Positions 1 to 9,342 of a stretch of 64,000 bases of DNA are shown piece after piece. This DNA comes from an uncultured Apibacter sp. Lineage in GTDB: Bacteria; Bacteroidota; Bacteroidia; Flavobacteriales; Weeksellaceae. The stretch lies in contig CALYQD010000003.1 in the NCBI GenBank assembly GCA_945280365.1, positions 1 to 64,000 of the forward strand. The letters run 5' to 3'. The notes beneath the pieces are model-generated. The model worked only from the letters and a program-made list of their open reading frames with translations, made no database searches and had not been told where the DNA came from. The number at the start of each line of letters is the position of its first letter. Position 1 is the first letter of the stretch. A program made the translations under genes and the position numbers.

Positions 1-588
1 CAACTTCAATATGCAGTAGTAGAAGCTTTAGCAGGAACCAAAGGAGCAGGATTAGCACTTAAAGGAGCAACCACAGGAGCAAAAGCCTTAATCGGAGCTG
101 AACGTTTAGCACAAGTAGCAGCAACCGCTTCTAATTGGATGAGTAAGCTCAAAGCAGGGGCTTTAGGATTGGTGAAGGTGGGGAGAAAGGAAATCATTAT
201 AATGTCATCAGCAAATGAAGGCTTAGTACTCCCTGCAAAAATCGTAAGAGAAATACAAAAAGGAGAAAAAATAGTAGATTTAGTAGACGAAGCTAAACAA
301 TTAACGAGATTTGATGGTGTAGAGCATGCTATAATAAAAACTACTGATGGAAAACGATTTTTAGTTTCTGGAGGTGAAAAAGGAATTGAATTACCAAGAA
401 ATACTGAAATTATTTATGGACATACACATCCAAATTTACCAGGGACAAAGCCATTTAATAATGGTCCTAGTATAGGAGATAGACAAGTTTTAGAACAGTT
501 AAATCAATCGAAACAATATATTTATCATGATGGACAAAGAAGTACATTATACAAAAATGGAGATATATTTTCAACTAGTAATTATTAA
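1..588 (+). CDS. C-terminal end of a polymorphic toxin with a JAB/JAMM-like tip (5' part outside window)
   Basis: The reading frame is open from base 1, so this is the end of a longer protein cut by the left edge; the ATG at 139 is internal. Codons 1-62 encode an Ala/Gly/Lys-rich stretch of the kind that links the delivery body of Rhs/CDI-type toxins to the toxin tip. The last ~130 codons carry a JAMM-type metal-binding pattern: Glu136, His141-Thr-His143-Pro, then Ser157-x-x-Asp160. JAB peptidase domains are known toxin tips in polymorphic toxin systems. Immunity-type genes follow directly, only 9 bp away for the first, which supports the toxin reading. What I infer: a secreted metallopeptidase-like effector that cleaves a protein or isopeptide bond in competing cells. 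The delivery domain and secretion route cannot be seen. Alternative: a non-toxic cell-surface protein with a JAB domain. Confidence 0.72.
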   Translation, partial: QLQYAVVEALAGTKGAGLALKGATTGAKALIGAERLAQVAATASNWMSKLKAGALGLVKVGRKEIIIMSSANEGLVLPAKIVREIQKGEKIVDLVDEAKQLTRFDGVEHAIIKTTDGKRFLVSGGEKGIELPRNTEIIYGHTHPNLPGTKPFNNGPSIGDRQVLEQLNQSKQYIYHDGQRSTLYKNGDIFSTSNY

Positions 589-597
589 TTAAAAATT

Positions 598-1140
598 ATG
601 ATATTAATAGAAGGACAAAAATTGTATTGTAGATTATGCAATAAAGAAGTGAATAAAGAGGATGCATTGTTTTTTTATGGAATAGAACCTAATGAGAATA
701 AACCTCTAGCTATATTTAATGATGCTATAGTCCATAAAGAATGTTTTGAGGAGCATCCTCTAAAACAAAAAGTGTTAGATAGGATGAAAGAATTTGAAAA
801 ATATCAATCTCAAAATAATGTGGATTATATAACAGGAGAAGATTTGAGTTTAGAAAATATTGGGCATCCGGATAATCTAATTAATGTGTTTTATCTAACA
901 GATGATAAAAATAATCCCTTATATAAATATAATGGTATTTCATTAAACAAAAGAAACTTAAGTAAATGGAAAGAATATGATAAATTTTTAAAACTATTAA
1001 TAGAATTAAATGCGTCAGGAAAATGGGAAGGTAATGCCTTAAAATACTTAATAAGTCATTTGAGAAGTCCTATAAGAGCCCCTTTTACTAAAGAATTTTT
1101 GAATAAAATGAAAGAAAGATATCCAGATAAGTTTAAATAG
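598..1140 (+). CDS. Putative cognate immunity protein with a CxxC/HxxC zinc-binding-like N-terminus
   Basis: This 180-aa cytosolic protein has no signal peptide or membrane segment. Near the N-terminus it has Cys-x2-Cys (in CRLC), and about 35 residues later His-x2-Cys (in HKEC), a possible treble-clef or zinc-ribbon site. The rest is charged and helical, with a Lys/Arg-rich C-terminus. I do not recognise the family. It starts 9 bp after the stop codon of the toxin-tip gene, the usual place for a cognate immunity gene, so the most likely role is neutralising that toxin; this is positional inference. The ATG at 598 is the first in frame and has no strong ribosome-binding site, as is common in this phylum. 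Confidence 0.6.
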   Translation: MILIEGQKLYCRLCNKEVNKEDALFFYGIEPNENKPLAIFNDAIVHKECFEEHPLKQKVLDRMKEFEKYQSQNNVDYITGEDLSLENIGHPDNLINVFYLTDDKNNPLYKYNGISLNKRNLSKWKEYDKFLKLLIELNASGKWEGNALKYLISHLRSPIRAPFTKEFLNKMKERYPDKFK

Positions 1141-1189
1141 AATCTATGAAAACTTTTAATGAATATTTCATCCAATAATAAAAATTATT

Positions 1190-1582
1190 ATGATATTCAG
1201 TATAGATAAATGGGAAAATAATATTAATAAAGGGGATGAAACTCTTGTAAAATCTGATGAAGATGTTTTTAATAATCTAAAATTATTAAATGGAAAAACT
1301 ATTACTCAATTAGTTGCAAATGGTAAAGATAATGCCTTAATGATAGGTGGTGGAAATGATAAATTTGTAGTTACTTATATAGAAGGAGATAATGAAGATT
1401 TCTATAATCTAATTAATAAAGATTTTCCTAATAGCGAAGAAGAAATAGAAGTAGTAACAGGTGGTCAGGCAGGACTATTTCCAAAATCTATAGTTGTGGA
1501 TTTTAATACAACTTATTTTAGTTTATTATATTTTTTTAATCATCAAAAACGTAATCCAAATATGGAATGGAAAAATGATTAA
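1190..1582 (+). CDS. Imm1-like immunity protein
   Basis: This 130-aa soluble protein has a C-terminal half that follows the Imm1 pattern of polymorphic toxin systems: a Gly-Gly-Gln segment with a following Phe-Pro (GGQAGLFP), a hydrophobic strand, then an aromatic helix and a closing Asn-Pro-x-x-x-Trp segment. The central GGGNDKF turn also fits. Imm1 proteins are typically paired with deaminase-type toxins, not JAB tips, so this is more likely an orphan immunity gene captured in the array than the partner of the upstream toxin. It lies 49 bp after the preceding gene. In that gap, ATGAAAACTTTTAATGA at about 1146 looks like the start of another broken gene. The family call is by eye. Confidence 0.58.
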   Translation: MIFSIDKWENNINKGDETLVKSDEDVFNNLKLLNGKTITQLVANGKDNALMIGGGNDKFVVTYIEGDNEDFYNLINKDFPNSEEEIEVVTGGQAGLFPKSIVVDFNTTYFSLLYFFNHQKRNPNMEWKND

Positions 1583-1619
1583 TTATCTGGCAAGGCTATT
1601 TGGGAAAATTGAAATATAA
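1583..1619 (+). pseudogene. Relic 3' end of a lost copy of the tandem immunity-like family
   Basis: Bases ~1592-1619 (CAAGGCTATTTGGGAAAATT then GAAATATAA) closely match the end of the third intact paralogue and its spacer at ~2759-2787 (AAAGCTATTTGGGGAAATTG then AAATATAA). No paralogue precedes this point, so it appears to be the tail of a deleted copy left in front of the first intact one. It may still serve as leader for the gene at 1620. Confidence 0.55.
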
Positions 1620-1997
1620 ATGAAAACAGTAGGATTTTTAACATTATATGACAAAACTTATAAAGGTTCAGAAGATTTAAAAACTATGATAAGCGCACCA
1701 AGAGCTTATTCTAATTTAGAAAAAATAATTAATTATTTGGAATCAGGTCATTATTTTGCCGATCCACTTGTATTCTTAGATGATGATGAAGGATTACCTC
1801 TGCCTGATATAGGTTACCAAACAGATGGAGAATGGATTTGGCCTAATTATTTCCCTTATTATTTAAAAAAATACCCTAATTATGAGATAGATAAAGAATT
1901 TATAGAATATTTAAATAAAAAATCTTTTCTTTATACAGAGCCTAATGAAAGTCAAAGAAGAAAGGCAAGTGATTATTTTTCTCGCAATATTTGGTAA
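1620..1997 (+). CDS. Tandem putative immunity paralogue, copy 1 of 3
   Basis: This 125-aa soluble acidic protein is the first of three adjacent paralogues that share the N-terminus MKTxxFLTLxD, a central acidic DDDEG-type turn, the signature TDGEWIWPNYF and a following YYxKKYPNxEID. I do not know the family name. The shape (compact, ~125 aa, acidic, conserved TDGEWIWP) is typical of bacterial immunity proteins and related Imm/DUF families that sit in polyimmunity loci. The genes are separated by near-identical short spacers (AAGTTTAAATATAA before the second and third). A 161-bp stretch is identical to copy 2, so the 3' half was recently duplicated or converted. Its N-terminal half differs from copy 2, the pattern expected if the N-terminal half sets toxin specificity (inference). 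Confidence 0.62.
   Translation: MKTVGFLTLYDKTYKGSEDLKTMISAPRAYSNLEKIINYLESGHYFADPLVFLDDDEGLPLPDIGYQTDGEWIWPNYFPYYLKKYPNYEIDKEFIEYLNKKSFLYTEPNESQRRKASDYFSRNIW
1818..1978 (+). repeat. 161-bp identical repeat inside immunity paralogue copy 1
   Basis: Bases 1818-1978 match 2205-2365 without a mismatch that I can find, whereas the flanking coding sequence of the two genes differs at many sites. This is the footprint of a recent duplication or gene conversion limited to the 3' half of the gene. Confidence 0.85.
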
Positions 1998-2009
1998 GTT
2001 TAAATATAA

Positions 2010-2384
2010 ATGAAAACAATAGGATTTTTAACATTACATGACCATTGTGAGGAAGCACAAGACTTAAATGATTTGATAAAAAGTACACGAGTATATACCT
2101 ATTTAGACAAAATAATAGAGTATTTAAAATTAGGACATGACTTTGCTGATACACAATTATTATTGGATGACGACGAAGGAAAACCAATGTTTGGTTTAGG
2201 CTATCAAACAGATGGAGAATGGATTTGGCCTAATTATTTCCCTTATTATTTAAAAAAATACCCTAATTATGAGATAGATAAAGAATTTATAGAATATTTA
2301 AATAAAAAATCTTTTCTTTATACAGAGCCTAATGAAAGTCAAAGAAGAAAGGCAAGTGATTATTTCTTTAGTAATATTTGGTAA
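2010..2384 (+). CDS. Tandem putative immunity paralogue, copy 2 of 3
   Basis: This 124-aa second member of the tandem family lies 12 bp after copy 1. The C-terminal half (from QTDGEWIWP to about 8 codons before the stop) is identical to copy 1 in DNA. The N-terminal ~60 residues have diverged strongly: HDHCEEAQDLND here against YDKTYKGSEDLKT in copy 1. The acidic turn is DDDEGKPMFGLGY, which resembles copy 3 more than copy 1. The gene is therefore a mosaic of copy-1-like and copy-3-like segments. Role inferred as immunity or decoy in an interbacterial toxin locus. Confidence 0.62.
   Translation: MKTIGFLTLHDHCEEAQDLNDLIKSTRVYTYLDKIIEYLKLGHDFADTQLLLDDDEGKPMFGLGYQTDGEWIWPNYFPYYLKKYPNYEIDKEFIEYLNKKSFLYTEPNESQRRKASDYFFSNIW
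2205..2365 (+). repeat. 161-bp identical repeat inside immunity paralogue copy 2
   Basis: Partner of the repeat at 1818-1978. The repeats are in direct orientation, 387 bp apart, so recombination between them would delete one paralogue unit; the relics before copy 1 and after copy 3 show that such events have happened in this array. Confidence 0.85.
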
Positions 2385-2396
2385 GTTTAAATATAA

Positions 2397-2780
2397 ATGA
2401 AAACAATAAGATTTTTAACATTGCATGACAAAACTTATAACGGTTCAAAAGATTTAAAAGAATTAATTGAAACTCCAAGAGCTTACTCTAAAAGGGAAGT
2501 AATAATACAATATTTAGAATCAGGTTATGATTTTACAGGAGTACCATTAATGCTTCATGATGATGACGATGAGCCCATGTTTGGTTTAGCTTATTTAACA
2601 GACGGAGAATGGATTTGGCCTAACTATTTTTCATATTATGTGAAAAAATATCCTAATATGGAGATAGATATCGAATTTATAAAGTATTTAGAAGAAAATA
2701 ATTTTAGTTTTGAAAAACCAAGTAAAGAAAAAATTAGGGAAATAGATAGTTTTTTTGATAAAGCTATTTGGGGAAATTGA
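2397..2780 (+). CDS. Tandem putative immunity paralogue, copy 3 of 3
   Basis: This 127-aa third member lies 12 bp after copy 2 with the same spacer sequence. It keeps the family core TDGEWIWPNYF and YYVKKYPNMEID, but its C-terminus has diverged from copies 1 and 2 (SFEKPSKEKIREIDSFFDKAIWGN). The N-terminal segment (HDKTYNGSKDLKE) is closer to copy 1. It is followed by another family-type spacer and an ATG at 2788 that runs into a stop after four codons, the relic of a fourth member. Confidence 0.62.
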   Translation: MKTIRFLTLHDKTYNGSKDLKELIETPRAYSKREVIIQYLESGYDFTGVPLMLHDDDDEPMFGLAYLTDGEWIWPNYFSYYVKKYPNMEIDIEFIKYLEENNFSFEKPSKEKIREIDSFFDKAIWGN

Positions 2781-2787
2781 AATATAA

Positions 2788-2925
2788 ATGAAAAAAATAT
2801 GAAGTGATAAGGTAAATTTCATCGTATATTGGAAAAAAGAAGAAATGGAACAAGAAATTAAAATTATTTTACATGAACTTTATTTTGAAAAAACATTGTT
2901 CTATAGATCTACAAAGAACTACTGA
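2788..2925 (+). pseudogene. Broken fourth immunity-type gene; rest of 2781-3160 shows nothing recognisable
   Basis: A family-type spacer precedes the ATG at 2788, which meets a stop after MKKI. Another frame, 2806-2925, reads as a charged fragment (DKVNFIVYWKKEEMEQEI and onward) that ends in a stop and looks like the remains of a coding sequence. From 2926 to 3160 the DNA is AT-rich with stops in every frame and no match I recognise. The stretch is the degraded downstream edge of the immunity array. Confidence 0.45.
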
Positions 2926-3160
2926 ATATATATTAGAAAAGTTGTACCTAGGCAATAAGTACTATCGTTCTTAAATAAAAAAATCACCTAACTAAAATGA
3001 AAAAAGATAGATAAAGGGGTAGAATGTTATATTACAAAGTACTTATAAAATAGAAAAGGTATTATCACCAATTTTAGTAAGACAAATATTATTTTTAAAA
3101 TTCACAAAAATAAGTCGCTTTTTAATAATATAAGATACTTAAGAAAATTTAAAACAGACT

Positions 3161-4063
3161 TTAGTTATGATACATGCTTCGATATTCTAATGGTGATATC
3201 CCAACTTTTTGCTTAAAAAGGCGGCTGAAATGTTGAGGATACTTAAATCCAAGCCCATAAGCAATTTGACTTATTGATTTATCCATGTTAAATATTCGTT
3301 CCTTCGCTTCGTCTATCACTTTATTTTGGATAAATTCCTGAGCAGATATACCGGTTTCTTTTTTTATCAAATCTCCAAAATAGTTGGGAGATAGATTTAA
3401 TATTTCGGCACAATATCCAACTGATGGTAATCCAATATTTTGCGGCTTTTCAGAAACAAAGTAGTCTTTTAATAATTTTTCAAACCTCTCCAAAATGCCT
3501 TTGTTCGAATTATCTCTTGTGATAAACTGACGATCATAAAAACGAGTACAATAGTTTAAAAATAATTCAATGTTAGATGCAATTAGTTTTCTACTATGTT
3601 TATCAATATCTCGTTCCATTTCGTATTGAATATTTGAAAAACAATCTAAAACAATCTTTCTCTCTCTTTCAGACAAATGTAAGGCCTCATTAACATTGTA
3701 AGAGAAGAAAGAGTAATCGTGAATGCATTTTCCTAAAGCTGTTCCTTTAATTAGATCCGGATGAAACAAAATAGCCCATCCCTTAGGCTCAAATGTCTTT
3801 ACACTAGGTTGTACACTCATTACCTGACCGGGTGCGATAAAGACGAGGGTACCTTCTTCGAAGTCGTAATTACAACGTCCATACTTTAGCTCACCGCACT
3901 TCAATTCTTTTAAAAAAACGGCATATAAACCGAAATGAAAAGTTTGGGCGGGCATTGGTTGTGCCTGACTTAAATCAATGACAGTAATAAGTGGGTGAAA
4001 AGTTTCAACCCCACGCATTTTATTATAGAGGCTAACAGTATCTAGTTTAACAATCTTATCCAT
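3161..4063 (-). CDS. AraC-family transcriptional regulator
   Basis: This 300-aa cytosolic protein has an N-terminal cupin-like sensing half (about residues 20-130) and a C-terminal AraC-type DNA-binding domain with two helix-turn-helix motifs (about residues 215-297). The first is near LNLSPNYFGDLIKKETG; the second is the classic ISQIAYGLGFKYPQHFSRLF followed by GISPLEYR. The length is normal for the family. It is transcribed away from the aldo/keto reductase cluster that begins 183 bp downstream on the other strand, so it most likely controls that cluster. Regulators of this kind next to AKR/alcohol dehydrogenase genes often respond to an aldehyde or other reactive small molecule; the ligand here is unknown. 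Confidence 0.9.
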   Translation of the reverse strand: MDKIVKLDTVSLYNKMRGVETFHPLITVIDLSQAQPMPAQTFHFGLYAVFLKELKCGELKYGRCNYDFEEGTLVFIAPGQVMSVQPSVKTFEPKGWAILFHPDLIKGTALGKCIHDYSFFSYNVNEALHLSERERKIVLDCFSNIQYEMERDIDKHSRKLIASNIELFLNYCTRFYDRQFITRDNSNKGILERFEKLLKDYFVSEKPQNIGLPSVGYCAEILNLSPNYFGDLIKKETGISAQEFIQNKVIDEAKERIFNMDKSISQIAYGLGFKYPQHFSRLFKQKVGISPLEYRSMYHN

Positions 4064-4140
4064 AATTCTATTGTCTTTATGGCATAAATTTATGTAATAA
4101 ATAGCTATTAAAAAGTCTTACAATTCACAATCAGTATTAA

Positions 4141-4166
4141 TGGTATAGAATGCAGTAATTGGTATA
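4141..4166 (+). promoter_or_regulatory. Candidate AraC-type operator (direct repeat TGGTATA)
   Basis: In the 183-bp divergent intergenic region, TGGTATA occurs at 4141-4147 and again at 4160-4166, in the same orientation and 19 bp apart. AraC-family activators usually bind two direct half-sites about two helical turns apart. The position, roughly 80 bp before the first reductase gene, suits an activator site. Inference only. Confidence 0.35.
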
Positions 4167-4230
4167 ATAATATCTTTACTTATACTTCAGAAATTTACAA
4201 TAGAAAATAAAACTATACAAAAAAATTCTA

Positions 4231-5215
<985 letters not shown>

Positions 5216-5225
5216 ATAAACATAT

Positions 5226-5804
5226 ATGAAAAAAGTAATTATTATTGGAGCAACAGGAAGCCTTGCAAAATTTGTTATTAATGCAATATCTTCAATAGAT
5301 GGAATCTCCCTTACTCTGTTTATGAGAAATAGACAAAAGTTGCACAATTCAGAAAACGTCATTGTGATTGAAGGAGACGCTATGAACTATGAAGAAGTAA
5401 GAAAAGCAATATCCGGACAGGATATTGTATATCTCAATCTTGCGGGCGATTTGGAGCCAATGACTAAAAATATTGTAAGAGCCATGCGAGAAAATAATGT
5501 AAATAGGATTATAGCCATTAGTTCTATCGGTATTTACGATTCACCATTGAAGTCTGTGCTAAAACCATACAGGAAACTTGCGGATATAATTGAAAAGTCA
5601 GGATTGATATATACCATTTTACGTCCTGATTGGTTTACCAATGTAGATGAAGTGGATTATACCATTACTTATAAAGGTGAACCTGAAACAGGAACATCTA
5701 TTTCTAGAAGAAGCATTGCGGCATTTATCGCAAAAATTATAGAAAATACTGAATTATATAAAAATGAAAATCTAGGAATTAGCAAACCAACTGTTAAAAA
5801 ATAA
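5226..5804 (+). CDS. NAD(P)-binding Rossmann-fold protein, NmrA/SDR-like
   Basis: This 192-aa protein begins with a Rossmann nucleotide-binding motif, GATGSLAKF (residues 8-16, the GxxGxxx pattern of atypical SDRs). It continues with a dinucleotide-specificity strand ending in an Arg pair, GDAMNYEEV, and ISSIGIYDSP in the position of the catalytic Ser segment. At ~190 aa it matches the short NAD(P)H-binding family related to NmrA. It sits 10 bp after the first aldo/keto reductase and 25 bp before the second, so it is part of the same transcription unit. The role is probably reduction or sensing of a quinone or carbonyl compound; the substrate cannot be read from sequence. Confidence 0.85.
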   Translation: MKKVIIIGATGSLAKFVINAISSIDGISLTLFMRNRQKLHNSENVIVIEGDAMNYEEVRKAISGQDIVYLNLAGDLEPMTKNIVRAMRENNVNRIIAISSIGIYDSPLKSVLKPYRKLADIIEKSGLIYTILRPDWFTNVDEVDYTITYKGEPETGTSISRRSIAAFIAKIIENTELYKNENLGISKPTVKK

Positions 5805-5817
5805 AATCTAAACTTAA

Positions 5818-6813
<996 letters not shown>

Positions 6814-6862
6814 TAAAATAAGATTCGGAGTAATTTTTTGTATCAAATTTTATAATTATAAA

Positions 6863-7201
6863 ATGAAATTATTCGAGCAGAAGCAGTTGATACTATGTAT
6901 AAAAAATTTCTAAAAGATTTATTACATATACAGAGATACCTTTCTGCTAATTGCTTTGGCTATTACATATCAACAAACAGATTAGATATGAAAATACGAG
7001 AGATGGCAATTATTTCTTTCCTTATGCTTTAAGAGGAATAGAATCTCAAATAAAAAAAGGACATATTAAGGCCAATAATAATTTGGAAGATATAGGCAAA
7101 CGCTTGTTTATCTTATGAATCAATTAATACCGTATGTAGATTATCCAAGAATACTGAATGCTATAAACTGTTTTAATGAAATATTACCTAAAATAATAAA
7201 A
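6863..7201 (+). pseudogene. Carboxymuconolactone decarboxylase-family pseudogene
   Basis: Three pieces of one CMD-type protein lie in order but in different frames with stops. Around 6933-7032: RYLSANCFGYY followed by LDMKIREMAIISFLML (the family's Leu-x-x-K-x-R-Glu segment). Around 7060-7118: KKGHIKANNNLEDIGKRL (the His-containing helix). Around 7121-7190: LIPYVDYPRILNAINCFNEI (the GxPRxLNAI end, with Asp where Gly is usual). The gene is therefore broken by at least one frameshift and two stops. CMD-family proteins commonly accompany aldo/keto reductase and alcohol dehydrogenase genes, so this was once part of the cluster. Its last piece is in frame with the next gene and can mislead start prediction. 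Confidence 0.72.
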
Positions 7202-7204
7202 ACA

Positions 7205-8344
7205 ATGAAAAAAAATATAATATTTACTATAATCGGATTACTTGTAATATTAACTTCTGTTAATGCTCAAAATACAAAACATATATCAACCAAAGGTCTT
7301 GCCGTATTTGAAAAAAACGGAGTTTTTAAACCATACAAATTTTCACGTCATGCTATTGGAGATAATGATATACATATAAAAATATTATATGCAGGTATTT
7401 GTCATAGCGATTTGCACCATGTACATTCTGATTGGGGAAAGGAAGAGTTTCCAATGGTTCCCGGACATGAAATTTTAGGAAGAGTAGTAAAAGTTGGGAA
7501 GAATGTAACAAAATTTAAAATAGGAGATTATGCAGGTATAGGCTGTATGATAGGATCTTGCCGAATTTGTGAAGCCTGCAAACATGATCACGAACAATAT
7601 TGCGAACAAGGACCAATAATGACATATCATGGTATTGACAGATATAATAACAATGAACATACGCAAGGAGGGTATTCGAAAGATTATGTAGTAGCTGAAG
7701 ATTTTGCTATTAAAATACCAGCAAATGCACAAATGGAAAAGGTTGCTCCTTTGCTTTGTGCAGGAATTACAACCTATTCACCCATTAAGTATGCAGAAGT
7801 TAAAAATGGAGATAAAGTAGGCATTGCAGGATTTGGTGGACTCGGACATATGGCAGTACAATATGCTGTTGCACTTGGTGCGGATGTTACAGTTTTTGAT
7901 ATAACAGAAGACAAACGTCAAGATGCCATTCGTATGGGCGCTAAACGTTATGTGAATGTAAACAATACAGAAGATATGAAAAATTTAAACAACTCATTTG
8001 ATTTTATCCTTAGTACCATTCCTACTCAATATGATATGAATATGTATTTAAAAATGTTGAAATATGACGGACAGATGGGAATAGTAGGATTACCAGCTTT
8101 TGCTAATATGCCAACAATCAGTCTTGACAAATTTATTTGGCAAGGTAATCGTAAAATATTTGGATCACAAATTGGAGGAATAAAAGAGACGCAAGAAATG
8201 GTCGATTATTCAATAAGAAATAATATTTATCCCCAAGTACAAATAATTAAAGCTGAAGGAAAACTCGTAAATGAAGCCTATAAAAATGTTCTTGATGGTA
8301 AAGTTAAGTTCCGATATGTAATTGATATGAGTACATTAAAATAA
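7205..8344 (+). CDS. Zinc-dependent alcohol dehydrogenase (YahK/CAD-like) with an N-terminal signal peptide
   Basis: This 379-aa protein belongs to the medium-chain dehydrogenase family. Catalytic zinc ligands are the Cys of AGICHSD, the His-Glu of GHE, and a later Cys in LLCAGIT. The structural zinc lobe has Cys-x2-Cys-x2-Cys-x7-Cys (CRICEACKHDHEQYC). The dinucleotide site is GFGGLGHMAVQ. I place the start at the ATG at 7205, which yields a classic signal peptide: MKK, a hydrophobic core, and NAQ at the predicted cleavage site. The frame is open further upstream to an ATG at 7115, but those 30 codons are the tail of the broken CMD gene. A signal peptide on an NAD(P)-dependent enzyme is unusual, because free NAD(P)H is not expected in the periplasm. 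Confidence 0.88.
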   Translation: MKKNIIFTIIGLLVILTSVNAQNTKHISTKGLAVFEKNGVFKPYKFSRHAIGDNDIHIKILYAGICHSDLHHVHSDWGKEEFPMVPGHEILGRVVKVGKNVTKFKIGDYAGIGCMIGSCRICEACKHDHEQYCEQGPIMTYHGIDRYNNNEHTQGGYSKDYVVAEDFAIKIPANAQMEKVAPLLCAGITTYSPIKYAEVKNGDKVGIAGFGGLGHMAVQYAVALGADVTVFDITEDKRQDAIRMGAKRYVNVNNTEDMKNLNNSFDFILSTIPTQYDMNMYLKMLKYDGQMGIVGLPAFANMPTISLDKFIWQGNRKIFGSQIGGIKETQEMVDYSIRNNIYPQVQIIKAEGKLVNEAYKNVLDGKVKFRYVIDMSTLK

Positions 8345-9342
8345 ATTTGAATATTAAATTTTTTATCAAATTATATATGAAAACGAATAATTCTAAAGCA
8401 TTTGGAGCAGAATCAGTACAAGTAATTGCAATTACCTGTTGATTTTATTTCCCTTCTTGTGAGAATATATTCATCTGAATTAACAAAACAGATAAAATAA
8501 TCGCGAACTATTTATGTATACATACATTTTGTACCATGCAAAGTATAAGTTACTCTTTATATAGTGACAAAACAGATTTCTAAATAGTTATATTTCGGCT
8601 TAAATAATTTTTCAAATCGATTATTTACAGATAAAAACAAATTTAATTATGCCATACCATATAATAGCTGAGATTATCTTTTATGCCTGCAAGAAAGCCG
8701 ATTTCATTAATACTATTGAATAGCGTGTCAGGATTGGTTAATGGGAAAGTAGGCTAGGTACCATTTGCCGTGTTATATAGTGAAAAAATCTGTTAGATTA
8801 TCAGATGTTAAGGTAATGCTTTAAAAAGTTTTATTATTCAATTAACAGCCCTCTCTTTCTCTTGATTAAACTCAGGAAAAAATAAAAATGTTAAGAGAAA
8901 GATACCCTTTAAAGTTTGCTCAATAAGAAGATCATTTTGAGAAAAAAGAATTAGAAGAATCTATAGATTCTAAAGCCCAGATTGATACAAACCAACCCTA
9001 TAAAATCTACAAAGGAAAAACTTTACAGAAGAATAATGGAAGAAGTTTGAAGAGGAATAATATTAGGATATTTGAGAAGAAAAGGAGATTAAAATAACAC
9101 TAAATATAGATGAAATATCTAGTATGTCACCTGGGGCTACATAATAAAAAGACTGTATGTGTTGCTTCTCAATATATTAAAATCTTTTTTATTTTTCTTG
9201 TCAAATAAAAATTATGAACTTTTAGGATCAATTATTACATACAATAAAGATATGTTCGATTCTAATCCTTATTATTTACATATTTATAAATTTTTATACA
9301 TTTAACTATTGAAATTATGTTTTTACGCATAACCATAATAAT
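8345..9342. other. 1-kb decayed intergenic region with gene fragments
   Basis: There is no intact gene. Three fragments look protein-derived. (1) The ATG at 8378 gives a 20-codon reading (MKTNNSKAFGAESVQVIAIT) and then a stop. (2) On the minus strand between about 8650 and 8770, a reading with family-like texture (PTFPLTNPDTLFNSINEIGF and further) ends near NLSYYMVWHN and a stop; I cannot name it. (3) At 8888-9094 a Lys/Glu-rich plus-strand reading starts MLRERYPLKFAQ and is broken by one stop. No terminal inverted repeats or transposase motifs were seen. It looks like a graveyard of former accessory genes. Confidence 0.5.

Noticed and set aside
1620-2780. CRISPR-like array because of regularly spaced repeats
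   Set aside because: The repeats are whole coding genes of ~375 bp with short spacers, not 20-40 bp repeats with unique spacers.
7115-7204. Start of the alcohol dehydrogenase at 7115
   Set aside because: The 30 extra codons match the end of a CMD-family protein and would place the signal peptide internally.
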